This document shows positions 1 to 8,041 of a DNA stretch of 56,087 nucleotides, piece after piece (the stretch's first letter is position 1; the number at the start of each line of letters is the position of its first letter). This DNA is from Collinsella tanakaei. GTDB taxonomy: Bacteria > Actinomycetota > Coriobacteriia > Coriobacteriales > Coriobacteriaceae. A program made the position numbers and the translations under genes. The stretch lies in contig NZ_JADYTL010000011.1 in assembly GCF_021531055.1 (NCBI RefSeq), positions 1-56,087 of the forward strand. The letters are read 5' to 3'. Below the pieces are notes generated by a model. It searched no databases and was not told where the DNA came from. It saw nothing but the letters and a program-made list of their open reading frames with translations.

Positions 1-527
1 GGGCGCTCCTGCGCCATGATTCGCAAGGGGGGAGGGGTGATGGGGACGGTGACCGCGTGAATCCATCTTGAGTGCATGTGGAATAGGGTAAGTATGGTGG
101 TAAACGGCGAAGCAGAAGATGAAGCGGTCCTCTCACCCGCGCCGACAATTACTGAGTGGGAGTGATTCTCCCCTCAAAATAATCTGCAACGCTCTGAACC
201 AGAAACCAACATCCCCGCAGGTAAGAAAGGGTTTTTCTCCGAGGGAGGAAAACCCTTTCTCTGACTTCAGAACACTCCGCTCGGGTTTATTCGTACCGGA
301 ATCCGCACCGCCCCAGAGGGTTCCGGAGTCCCCATCGAAGGACAAGACCAAAGGTATCGGCGGCGATCACATCGTTCGCCTCTATCTCGACCTCTACAGT
401 TTTCCCTCGGTTTGTCAGGATGGGCTGCTGCTACCCTTCGTTTCCCATGCGCGCATGCCATGTTCCACAGCCTGCCTTTACAGGGATGCAACAATAAGGC
501 GTGGGAGGCGAACGGAGGGGATGCGAC
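1..527. other. Gene-poor window edge
   Basis: No convincing gene is seen on either strand. Short open frames exist here but none combines a good ribosome binding site with the GC-ending codon bias of neighbouring genes. The stretch holds one strong hairpin (224-260). The reverse-strand reading of about 130-300 is open and looks more like a recurring intergenic element than a gene, but this cannot be tested from one copy. Confidence 0.5.
224..260. repeat. Perfect 12-bp stem hairpin
   Basis: Arms AGAAAGGGTTTT (224-235) and AAAACCCTTTCT (249-260) are exact reverse complements with a 13-nt purine-rich loop. The stem could work as a terminator or as the core of an intergenic element. No long U-tract follows on either strand, so the role is open. 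Confidence 0.5.
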
Positions 528-740
528 ATGGGTATTCGGGCGTCAATCGGCTTTACGACATACCGTTTGGAGGATCTTGAGCCGAACGAGCGCGAGTCCC
601 TCACATCATGGAGACGGTGCGGAGGCGGGCGCCCCGTCTTCATCGAGCCGCGCATGGTGGATGAGCTCGTAAGCTATCTGCTCGACCGTGCGGAGTCCGG
701 TCCCTTTGACGATCGGCGCTTCTCTCTGCTCCGACAGTAA
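528..740 (+). CDS. Hypothetical small protein, possibly the 5' piece of a broken gene
   Basis: A 70-residue frame starts at an ATG preceded by a strong Shine-Dalgarno (GGAGGGG, 7 nt upstream) and begins MGIRASIGFTTYRLEDLEP. I do not recognise the family. It stops at 738-740. Another frame on the same strand is open from 710 and shows the same GC-rich codon style, so the gene may continue there after a frameshift around 710-735. Read across that shift, the product would run on through the next entry. Whether this is a complete small gene or a 5' fragment cannot be decided without homologues. Confidence 0.4.
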   Translation: MGIRASIGFTTYRLEDLEPNERESLTSWRRCGGGRPVFIEPRMVDELVSYLLDRAESGPFDDRRFSLLRQ

Positions 741-1606
741 CTTCCCGCCTCGGACAGCAGATCGTGGCATGGGCTTTGAAGCAGGAGGCAGCTACGCTCA
801 ACTTCGCCGCGGTCGGTGCCGCTTGGCCCGGTCCGGCGGTCTACGGTTACGATGACGGCGAGGAGGAGCCGGTCGCGGCCTGCGAGCTTCTCGCGGAGCT
901 TTCCCGTGGTGGAAAAGGTCCGGGAGACATCCTTTTTGGATCCGACGAGGTGGCTGTGCCGGGAGACCTTGCCGTCGGCGTGCCGTCACGCCTTCTCGAA
1001 GGCGACCGGAAGGTGTACGCCGTCAGGCAATTCGACGAGTATGGGTCGTATCTCCTTTGTGCCGGCGAGTCCCGTCGTGCAAGCCTGTTTGCCAAGCTTA
1101 TCGTCGACGAGCAGGGGTTCGAAAGCCATGCGTGAAGCTTCGCCGACAACGGCGATGCCGAAGTCGCCGCCGATGGCCGTTCGGCTGACTTTGACGATAC
1201 GTTTGCTCTGCTCGCGATCGAGGGGAATTTCATCGAGTTCGACGAGCGGGGTCGTTTGCCCCTTGGAGATACGGGCCTTGACGGGTTGAAGCCGGGTGCG
1301 CATCTTGGTATCGGCGGTAACGGGGAGACCTTCTTCATCGCCGAAAGCGGACAGGAGAAGAGGCGAAGCGCCCAGGCGGAGGAGGACCTTTCGGAGATGT
1401 GCTTCGAGGGGTGGCGATGCGCCGTGATCGGTCTAGCGAAACGAAGACCGGGTGAGCGTCCGGAGTTGTTGGCGGCTGGCGCCTCTCGTTGCGCATCGCC
1501 GGGCCTAATCGCCGCGTTACCCCGCAGGATCCGATGTTCCCGTTATGATGCCCGTGGCGGTGCCCCCGATGCCATCATCTGCTTTCGAGGTGCGGCCTGC
1601 ATCTGA
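710..1606 (+). pseudogene. Probable decayed gene with an in-frame stop
   Basis: One forward frame is open from 710 to 1606 except for a single TGA at 1133-1135. On both sides of that stop the frame keeps gene-like codon use (GAC, GAG, ATC, GTC, CTG), with readable segments such as KVYAVRQFDEYGSYLLCAGE before it and FALLAIEGNFIEFDERGRL after it. It lacks a good start of its own: the first GTG (764) has no clear ribosome binding site. It may therefore be the 3' part of the gene beginning at 528, separated by a frameshift. Coding character fades after about 1420. I do not recognise the family. A competing open frame on the opposite strand (986-1303) weakens the call. Confidence 0.35.
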
Positions 1607-1649
1607 GATACCATAACCCCGGGAATTACGAGCAGGGGAGCGTGCCATC

Positions 1650-2642
1650 ATGCAAAAGACCAATGCCGGGTTCGGTTCTCGCGGACCGCTGCTGTCGCTG
1701 GCGCCCATGGAAGGGCTCACCGGGCACACCTTCCGCCGGATCCATGCGGCATGCTTCGGCGCGCTCGACCGCTACTACACGCCGTTTCTCACCCCGCCGC
1801 GCGTGGGCAGCTCGTTCGGCAAGCGCGACCGCGGAGAGGTCGATCCGGGCAACAATGCGGGACTCGACGTCGTGCCGCAGCTGCTCACGAAAAACGCCGA
1901 CGAGTTCGTATGGGCAGCTGAGCTTTTGGCGAAGATGGGGTACCGGGAAGTCAACCTGAACGTCGGCTGCCCCTCGGGGACGGTGGTCTCCAAGGGCAAG
2001 GGAGCGGGCTTCCTGCGCTCCCTGGACGAGCTCGATACGTTTCTGGGCGAGGTTTGCCGGAGGTCCCCCATCCCGGTGTCCGTCAAGACGCGGATCGGCA
2101 TCGCGGAGGATGCGGAGTACGACGAGATCCTCGCGATGTTTCGCCGCCATCCGCTCGCGGAGCTGATCGTGCACCCCCGCGTGCAAAAGGATCGCTACCG
2201 CGGTATCCCGCGCTGGAAGCCCTACGGCGAAACGTTGCGAACGGCGCCGTTTCCCGTGGCGTATAACGGCGATATCTTCACCTGCGGCGATATGGATGCG
2301 TTGCTTGCGGCATACCCGGAGACCCGTCACGTGATGCTGGGCCGGGGCATCCTCGCCAACCCTGCCCTGGCGCGCATGTTGGGCGGGGGACCGGCGCTCA
2401 CGCTTGCCGAGCTCGAGGGGTTCCATGACAAGCTGTTTTGCACCTACGAAGCGGAGATGGGCGGCAACGCGGTCTTTCGCATGAAGGAATGGTGGTTCTA
2501 TGCCAAGTGTTCCTTTGCCGACCCGTTGTCGGTTCATCGTGCGGTCAGGAAGGTGCGCACGGTCAAGGATTACCGCGCCGCCACCGAAACGATATTCCGT
2601 AACGGCAAGCTCGCGGATGCTCCCGGGTTCCGCGCGACGTAA
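1650..2642 (+). CDS. dus: tRNA-dihydrouridine synthase (Dus family)
   Basis: 330 residues, the normal size for an FMN-dependent enzyme that reduces uridines in the tRNA D-loop. The N-terminus has the family signature LSLAPMEGLTGHTFR (residues 16-30). NLNVGCPSG (102-110) carries the catalytic Cys107. SVKTRIG and the GRGILANPAL segment complete the TIM-barrel signature and flavin phosphate site. ATG 1650 follows GGGGAG with a slightly long spacer. It lies alone between a decayed gene and a phosphatase gene. The closest DusA/B/C subgroup cannot be fixed by eye. Confidence 0.93.
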   Translation: MQKTNAGFGSRGPLLSLAPMEGLTGHTFRRIHAACFGALDRYYTPFLTPPRVGSSFGKRDRGEVDPGNNAGLDVVPQLLTKNADEFVWAAELLAKMGYREVNLNVGCPSGTVVSKGKGAGFLRSLDELDTFLGEVCRRSPIPVSVKTRIGIAEDAEYDEILAMFRRHPLAELIVHPRVQKDRYRGIPRWKPYGETLRTAPFPVAYNGDIFTCGDMDALLAAYPETRHVMLGRGILANPALARMLGGGPALTLAELEGFHDKLFCTYEAEMGGNAVFRMKEWWFYAKCSFADPLSVHRAVRKVRTVKDYRAATETIFRNGKLADAPGFRAT

Positions 2643-2846
2643 GAAGGCTTCGGGTCGTCTCCCGTTTGCCCGCATGCTTCGGACGGGCATGATGACGCGC
2701 GCGCCTGCGCATCGCCAACGACTGCGGCCATCCCTGTGTGCGGGCATCGGGCTTTCGACGGCTGTGATGTTTTACACGCGGCTGACCAAACCGTCCGCCC
2801 CCTCTGGTAAGGTGTGCCCAACACGATAATCGGAAAGGCATATCAC

Positions 2847-3641
2847 ATGGCACAGGATGCAGCGCAGCTGGCAGGGCACACGGACAACGGTATCATCGCG
2901 TTCGAGGGGCTTCCCAACACCCGCGATCTGGGCGGCATGCCCGCACAGGACGGACGTCGCATCAGGTCGCACCGCCTGCTGCGTTCCGGTCTGCTCGCGC
3001 GCGCGACCGATACCGACCTGGTGCGCCTGCGCGACGAGTACGACTTGCGGCTCGATATCGACCTGCGCACGAACGAGGAGTGTTCCGAGCGTCCGGACCC
3101 CACCGACGCGTTTCCCGGTCTGCGGTTCGTGCATCTGCCCGTCTTCGAGGAGCCGGCGGCGGGTGTCTCGCGCAGCCAAACCGATATGGACCGCGTCCGC
3201 GGCCAGATATTGCGCGGCGAGGTCGGGCCCGCACAGCTCATGATCACCCTGTACCCGCACATGCTGCTCGATGATTGCGGGATCGCGGCGTACACGACGT
3301 TTTTCCGCGAGATTCTCGCCAGTACCGAGGGTGCTGTGCTGTGGCACTGTACGGCCGGCAAAGATCGCTGCGGCATGGCGAGCGTGTTCATCGAGTGTGC
3401 GCTCGGGGTGCCGTGGGGGGTCATCGAGGCGGACTACATGGCCACGAACCGCTTTTACGACATCGCAGTCGAGGACGGTATCCCGGCGGATCCCTTCGAA
3501 GGCGTGGATCGGCGTTACCTCGCCGCCGCGGTCGACGCCGTGGATCGGGAGTTCGGCGGCATGCTCGGCTACATCGAGCGAGCGCTCGGCGTCGACGCCG
3601 AGGCCCGCGCCGAGCTTCGTGCCCGCTACCTCCACGAATAG
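2847..3641 (+). CDS. Tyrosine-protein phosphatase, dual-specificity-like
   Basis: 264 residues. GLPNTRDLGG (21-30) is the typical N-terminal motif of the bacterial/fungal Tyr phosphatase family (SiwB/LipA-like). The signature loop HCTAGKDRCG holds nucleophile Cys168 and Arg174. LDIDLRTNEE (69-78) is the other conserved block. The product is expected to dephosphorylate phosphotyrosine or phosphoinositides; the substrate cannot be deduced. I chose ATG 2847 over an upstream GTG (2814) because GGAAAGG lies just before it. No signal peptide, so probably cytoplasmic. Monocistronic. Confidence 0.88.
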   Translation: MAQDAAQLAGHTDNGIIAFEGLPNTRDLGGMPAQDGRRIRSHRLLRSGLLARATDTDLVRLRDEYDLRLDIDLRTNEECSERPDPTDAFPGLRFVHLPVFEEPAAGVSRSQTDMDRVRGQILRGEVGPAQLMITLYPHMLLDDCGIAAYTTFFREILASTEGAVLWHCTAGKDRCGMASVFIECALGVPWGVIEADYMATNRFYDIAVEDGIPADPFEGVDRRYLAAAVDAVDREFGGMLGYIERALGVDAEARAELRARYLHE

Positions 3642-3721
3642 CGCGAGCGCAATCGTTCGACGGGAACGGGCCGCGCGGGGTCGATCGCGCACGGCCGGGT
3701 GTCGTGGACATCAAGAGAGGC

Positions 3722-3885
3722 AACTTGCTGAAATTGCACTTTTCGGGGGTTTTGAAGCCCCTGAAAGATAAGTCCGTTTTGGCCGGTAATGAAATCACAG
3801 GTAGGTGGCTGTGTCAAAACGCCGAAAAGCTCGGACGCTTCCGTTCGGACTCGAAACCCCCCGAAAAGTGCAATTTCGACAAGTT
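3722..3885. repeat. MITE-like element with about 31-bp inverted ends
   Basis: Left end (3722-3752) and right end (3853-3885) are imperfect reverse complements. Both contain GAAATTGCACTTTTCGGGGG and end in AACTTG/CAAGTT. About 100 bp separate them and carry no gene. The layout fits a non-autonomous miniature element or a large folded RNA. It sits between the phosphatase gene and the nuclease lipoprotein gene. Confidence 0.55.
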
Positions 3886-4019
3886 CGCCCTCAACGAGCG
3901 CCGGACTCGTCGCCGGTTGCGGGCTCTGGAGTCCGTGCGAACCGTTGGCTGAATCGCATCGCCACGCGCTCTGCCTGTGGAACAATAGGGGCCGTTGCGT
4001 TTCGCCTCAAGGAGGATAT

Positions 4020-4886
4020 ATGCTCAAACGGTTCCTGCCCGCCTTCGTATCCCTGTTGCTCGCCCTGCTGCTCGCGGCGTGCGGTCAGCCGGCGTCCCAT
4101 ACCGGTTCGTATGTCGAGCTCTCGGACGAGCCGACCGTCGAGCAGTCGTCGTTTACCGACGACGAGGTCGCCTATGCCGAGGACAACCTCGGATACGAAT
4201 CGTACAGCGACCTCGACGAGTTGGGGCGCTGCGGTGTTGCTCAGGCGTGCCTGGGGCCCGAGACAATCCCCGATTACGGCGAGGAGCGCGAGAGTATCAG
4301 CGAGGTGCACCCGACCGGCTGGCATTCCATCCGCTACGATTTCGTCGAGGGCGAATCGCTCTACAACCGCAGCCACCTGATCGGCTGGGCGCTTTCGGCC
4401 GAAAACGCCAACGAGCGCAACCTCGTGACGGGCACGCGCTACATGAACGCCGATGTCATGCGTCCCTACGAGGAGGAAGTCGCCGACTACATCTACGACA
4501 CCGACAACCATGTCCTGTATCGATCGACGCCGGTGTTCGAGGGCGACGAGCTGGTGTGTCGCGGCGTCCAGGTCGAAGCCTACTCGCTTGAGGACGACGG
4601 CCGCGGCATCGATTTCTCCGTGTGGTGCTCCAACGTGCAGCCCGGGGTCGAGATCGACTACGCCACGGGTGAGGTGCGCCTGTCCGACGAGGATGCGCAG
4701 GCTGCCGACGATGCAGCTTCGAGCGAGGTCGACACCTACGTGCTCAACACCAACTCGCACAAGGTCTATGAGTCGGATTGTCCGGGTGTCGAGGATATCG
4801 CGCCGTCCAATCGCGAGGAGTTCACCGGGTCGCTCGACGAGGCGGAGCGCATGGGCTACGCCCCGTGCGGCCAGTGCCTGGCGTAG
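4020..4886 (+). CDS. Lipoprotein with DNA/RNA non-specific endonuclease domain
   Basis: 288 residues with a lipoprotein signal: a hydrophobic stretch ending in the lipobox LAAC, lipidated Cys21. The central part matches the EndA/NUC1 nuclease fold: NRSHLIGWAL (116-125, general base His119) and NLVTGTRYMN (134-143, metal-binding Asn). The C-terminus has a separate small Cys-rich unit, YVLNTNSHKVY...GYAPCGQCLA, like the metal-binding tail of many surface nucleases. It is expected to degrade extracellular nucleic acid at the cell surface for nutrition or uptake. ATG 4020 follows AAGGAGG. An upstream in-frame ATG exists but lies inside the MITE-like repeat. Confidence 0.87.
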   Translation: MLKRFLPAFVSLLLALLLAACGQPASHTGSYVELSDEPTVEQSSFTDDEVAYAEDNLGYESYSDLDELGRCGVAQACLGPETIPDYGEERESISEVHPTGWHSIRYDFVEGESLYNRSHLIGWALSAENANERNLVTGTRYMNADVMRPYEEEVADYIYDTDNHVLYRSTPVFEGDELVCRGVQVEAYSLEDDGRGIDFSVWCSNVQPGVEIDYATGEVRLSDEDAQAADDAASSEVDTYVLNTNSHKVYESDCPGVEDIAPSNREEFTGSLDEAERMGYAPCGQCLA

Positions 4887-5106
4887 GCCGAACCCCCGGC
4901 GACGGCCCGTTCGCATCAACCGGTCGCTCATCCGGCGTATACGCAAAGGGGCCAAGACGGTCGGCGCGGTGCACCTGATGCGCCGGTCCATGCCGCAATC
5001 GTGTGCATTCTCCCATATAGCTCGGCAATCTGCGATTTTGCCCGCGCGCACGGTTGCGGCATTCTATACTATGCGGGTTCGCAAAACCAATCAGGAGGGC
5101 ATGGTT

Positions 5107-6537
5107 ATGGGCGGATTCTTTGGCGCGGCGTCGAAGCGTGACGTCGTGCTCGATGTGTTCTTCGGCGTCGACTATCATTCGCATCTCGGCACGCGTCGCG
5201 CCGGCATGGTGTTCTGTGAGGGCACGGGCGGGTTCCAAAAGGAGATCCACTCCATCGAGAACACCCCGTTCCGTTCGCGCTTCGACGCGGATCTCGCGCG
5301 CTTCCACGGTACGAGCGGCATCGGATGCATCAGCGACACCGATCCCCAGCCTCTGCTGGTCCGCTCGCGTCACGGCGTGTTCGCCATCACGACCGTCGGC
5401 ATCATCAACAACGCCGACGAGCTCATCCAGCAGCATTTCGAGCGTGGCGGCGCCCAGTTCATGGCCATGAGCTCCGGTGCGGTGAACAACACCGAGCTCG
5501 TCGCGGCACTCATTAACCAGAAGGAAGACCTGGTCGAGGGCATCATGTACGCCCAGAGCGTGGTCGAGGGCTCGCTCACCCTGCTCGTCATGACCGAGGA
5601 CGGCACGATCTTCGCGGCGCGCGATCGCATGGGTCGCCTGCCCGTGCTGATCGGCCGCGACCTCAACGGCGAGGGCTACTGCATCTCGTTCGAGTCGTTC
5701 GTCTACCACAAGCTCGGCTACGAGGATGCCTACGAGCTCGGCTCGGGCGAGATCGTGCGCATCACCGCCGACGGCTTTGAGACCGTGGCGCCCGCGGGCG
5801 ACCAGATGAAGATCTGCGCGTTCCTATGGGTGTACTACGGCTATCCCAACTCCAACTACGAGGGCGTCAACGTCGAGGTCATGCGCTACCGCAACGGCCA
5901 GATCATGGCGCGCGACGAGGCTGCTGCCGGCACACTGCCCGACGTCGATTACGTCGCGGGCGTGCCCGACTCGGGCATGCCGCACGCCATCGGCTATGCC
6001 AACGAGTGCGGCGCCACCTTCGCCCGCCCGTTCATCAAGTACACGCCCACGTGGTCGCGCTCCTTCATGCCCACGAACCAGAGCGTCCGCAACCGCATCG
6101 CCGAGATGAAGCAGATCCCCGTCCCCGAGCTCATCAACGGCAAGAAGCTGCTGCTCGTCGACGATTCCATCGTGCGCGGCACACAGCTCGGCAAGACGGT
6201 CAACTTCCTGTACGAGTCGGGTGCCAAAGAGGTGCACATGCGTTCCGCGTGCCCGCCGATCATGTTCAGCTGCAAGTACCTGTCGTTCTCGCGCGGAAAG
6301 TCCGACATGGACCTCATCGCCCGTCGTGTGGTGCGCGAACTTGAGGGTCCCGAGGGCGACAAGCATCTGGACGAGTACGCCGACAGCACGACCGAGCGCG
6401 GCGGCTGCCTGCTGCGCCGCATCTGCGAGCAGCTCGGCTTCGACAGGCTCGGCTACCAGTCCCTGCCCGGCATGCTCGAGGCGATCGGCATCGATCCCAC
6501 CAAGGTGTGCACGTACTGCTGGGACGGCAAGGAGTAG
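5107..6537 (+). CDS. PurF-like amidophosphoribosyltransferase homologue lacking Cys1
   Basis: 476 residues. The N-terminal half is a class II glutamine amidotransferase (Ntn) fold and the C-terminal half a type I phosphoribosyltransferase. The PRPP loop VDDSIVRGT (351-359) is intact. Bona fide PurF starts its mature chain with a catalytic Cys (CGVFG); this protein reads MGGFFGAASKRD, so Gly replaces the nucleophile. TRRAG (29-33) and the Cys-containing C-terminus (CTYCWDGKE) are PurF-like. It may be an ammonia-dependent or repurposed paralogue. ATG 5107 rather than 5101 is chosen because AGGAGG lies about 8 nt upstream. A TATACT -10 box lies at 5067-5072. A canonical purF is not in the window. 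Confidence 0.85.
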   Translation: MGGFFGAASKRDVVLDVFFGVDYHSHLGTRRAGMVFCEGTGGFQKEIHSIENTPFRSRFDADLARFHGTSGIGCISDTDPQPLLVRSRHGVFAITTVGIINNADELIQQHFERGGAQFMAMSSGAVNNTELVAALINQKEDLVEGIMYAQSVVEGSLTLLVMTEDGTIFAARDRMGRLPVLIGRDLNGEGYCISFESFVYHKLGYEDAYELGSGEIVRITADGFETVAPAGDQMKICAFLWVYYGYPNSNYEGVNVEVMRYRNGQIMARDEAAAGTLPDVDYVAGVPDSGMPHAIGYANECGATFARPFIKYTPTWSRSFMPTNQSVRNRIAEMKQIPVPELINGKKLLLVDDSIVRGTQLGKTVNFLYESGAKEVHMRSACPPIMFSCKYLSFSRGKSDMDLIARRVVRELEGPEGDKHLDEYADSTTERGGCLLRRICEQLGFDRLGYQSLPGMLEAIGIDPTKVCTYCWDGKE

Positions 6538-6568
6538 GTCGGTCCGGACCGCTCGAATGGCGGTTTCG

Positions 6569-6745
6569 GGGCGCCACAAATCCAAAACACCGTTTACGGT
6601 TCGGTTTTGAGGCGCCCTGGCGAGTAGACCGCCATCTTGCAGCAAGAAACCTGCAGGTAGGGAGGGTACGATAATCCGGTCTACTCGGACGGTCGCCCAA
6701 AAACCGAACCCTAAACTTCCGTAATGGTTTCGGCGGGTAGACGGA
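6569..6745. repeat. Nested imperfect inverted repeats after the PurF-like gene
   Basis: GGTTCGGTTTT (about 6598-6608) pairs with AAAACCGAACC (about 6699-6709), and GAGTAGACCG (about 6622-6631) pairs with CGGTCTACTC (about 6679-6688). A further GGGCGCC/GGCGCCC pair encloses 6569-6616. No coding potential is seen. It looks like a folded intergenic element or a degenerate MITE. Confidence 0.4.
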
Positions 6746-6763
6746 TAATGTAAAACGCTAAAA

Positions 6764-6802
6764 ACGAGCGGGGCGCCCGGTGCAGCCGGGCGCCCCGCTC
6801 GT
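6764..6802 (-). terminator. Rho-independent terminator of trmL
   Basis: A 17-bp GC-rich stem (ACGAGCGGGGCGCCCGG) with a very short loop. On the minus strand it is followed by a T-run, which suits termination of trmL. On the plus strand the U-tract is weak, though the stem may also stop reading from the PurF-like gene. Confidence 0.8.
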
Positions 6803-6829
6803 CTCATGAGATGCCGCGCGTCCGGCGCC

Positions 6830-7444
6830 TCATGTCATTCCGGGAAATCCCGTCTGCCGCAATGCCTCGTACAGCACGATCGCGGCAGCATTCGAGAGGT
6901 TGAGCGCGCTGATGCGGTAGTCGTCCGGATCGACGAAGTTGCCGCAGATATCCTGTCGCAGCAGGGGAGAGGTGCCATCGTCTCCATCATCGGGGTGTAG
7001 CGAGCGCTCATGCGCCGCCCAAGCGTCCCGGTTGTCCAGCGACGCGTCATCGGCAAGCATCGGGATACGCTCGCAGCGCGTCGGGGCGCAGGCGAGCAGC
7101 TCCTCGGGGATGCCGGTGCTCTCGCTGCCGAACACCAGATAGTCGCCATCGCGATACGTGCTTTGGGCATACGTGCGCCGCGCCTTCTTGGTGAGCAGGT
7201 GCAGGCGCTCGTCACGTCCGTCCTCGGCAAGCCCGCAGCGCTTCAAAAAATCGTTCCACCCCTCGTAGACGGTGACGTCGAGGTTCTCCCAATAGCCGAG
7301 GCCCGCGCGGCGCAGCATCCGATGGTCGAGCGAGAATCCGAGCGGCCCGATAAGATGCAGGCGCGCCCCCGCAACGACGCAGGTTCGCCCGATATTGCCG
7401 GTATTCGCCGGGATCTCCGGCCGATACAGCACGACGTTGAGCAT
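6830..7444 (-). CDS. trmL: tRNA (cytidine/uridine-34-2'-O)-methyltransferase, SPOUT family
   Basis: 204 residues. LNVVLYRPEIPANTGNIGRT at the N-terminus and LNLSNAAAIVLYEALRQ at the C-terminus are the defining blocks of TrmL; LVFGSESTGIPEELL is the trefoil-knot AdoMet site. It methylates the wobble ribose of tRNA-Leu isoacceptors. A tRNA-Leu(CAA), a likely substrate, is encoded at 53.5 kb. Between the knot and C-terminal blocks there is an Asp-rich insertion (RDAWAAHERSLHPDDGDDG region) that makes it longer than the roughly 157-residue E. coli protein. ATG 7444 follows GAAAGGA on the minus strand; a GTG or ATG further upstream lacks this. Confidence 0.9.
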   Translation of the reverse strand: MLNVVLYRPEIPANTGNIGRTCVVAGARLHLIGPLGFSLDHRMLRRAGLGYWENLDVTVYEGWNDFLKRCGLAEDGRDERLHLLTKKARRTYAQSTYRDGDYLVFGSESTGIPEELLACAPTRCERIPMLADDASLDNRDAWAAHERSLHPDDGDDGTSPLLRQDICGNFVDPDDYRISALNLSNAAAIVLYEALRQTGFPGMT

Positions 7445-7613
7445 GCCCGCACATCCTTTCGAGAGCGTTTGCGACCCCATCTACGGTATCACGCGGCGCG
7501 CTGTACCGTGATGTACATATCCCGTGCATGTGGCCCGCGCCGCGTCCCGTTACGCTACTATCGTGTGGCGCGCCCGCGCGCCCGACCGGATACCGAACGA
7601 AGGGATGACCCCG

Positions 7614-8033
7614 ATGATCAAGGAACTCATCAACGACGACGCCGTGCTCTCACAGCCGTGCGAGAAGGCGACCGCCGACGACGCCGCCATCGCGCAGGAC
7701 CTGCTCGATACCATGGCCGCGACCGAGGACGCCGCGTGCCTGGCCGCCAACCAGATCGGCATCGCCAAGGCCGTCGTCGCCTATGTGGACGACGAGGGCG
7801 TCGCGCACGTCATGTACAACCCCAAGCTGCTGCTGGGTCTCGGCGCCTACAAGGCGGTCGAGCGCTGCCTGTCCCACGACGAGGACTTCAAGGTCACGCG
7901 TTTCGCCAAGGCCAAGGTGAGTTTCGAGGAGCTCGTCGACGGCGAGCTCCAGCCGCGCCGCCGCGACTTCACCGGCTGGGTCGCCCAGATGATCCAGCAT
8001 ATGATCGACCACTGCAACGGCAAGCTGGTCTAA
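7614..8033 (+). CDS. Peptide deformylase-like protein with HMIDH in place of HEXXH
   Basis: 139 residues, the length of the short deformylase group found in gut Gram-positives. The three family motifs are recognisable: ACLAANQIG (41-49, motif 1), ERCLS (83-87, motif 2, metal ligand Cys85) and QHMIDHCNG (128-136, motif 3). The motif 3 His pair (129, 133) is present, but the catalytic Glu is Met130. If correctly sequenced, normal hydrolysis should be crippled, so the protein may be a non-enzymatic relative. ATG 7614 has AAGGG about 9 nt upstream; ATG 7605 lies too close to it. The VanZ-like gene starts 8 nt downstream, implying co-transcription. Confidence 0.85.
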   Translation: MIKELINDDAVLSQPCEKATADDAAIAQDLLDTMAATEDAACLAANQIGIAKAVVAYVDDEGVAHVMYNPKLLLGLGAYKAVERCLSHDEDFKVTRFAKAKVSFEELVDGELQPRRRDFTGWVAQMIQHMIDHCNGKLV

Positions 8034-8041
8034 GCGCGTCG

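Noticed and set aside
133-351. A 72-codon minus-strand frame near the left edge
   Set aside because: It spans the perfect hairpin at 224-260 and lacks a ribosome binding site; more likely part of an intergenic element.
1133-1135. In-frame TGA as a possible selenocysteine or read-through site
   Set aside because: No SECIS-like hairpin and no recognised selenoprotein family; simple decay is likelier.
986-1303. A 105-codon minus-strand frame in the left-edge region with fair codon use
   Set aside because: No clear Shine-Dalgarno, no recognised family, and it overlaps a plus-strand frame with equal or better coding character. It remains the main rival of the decayed-gene call.
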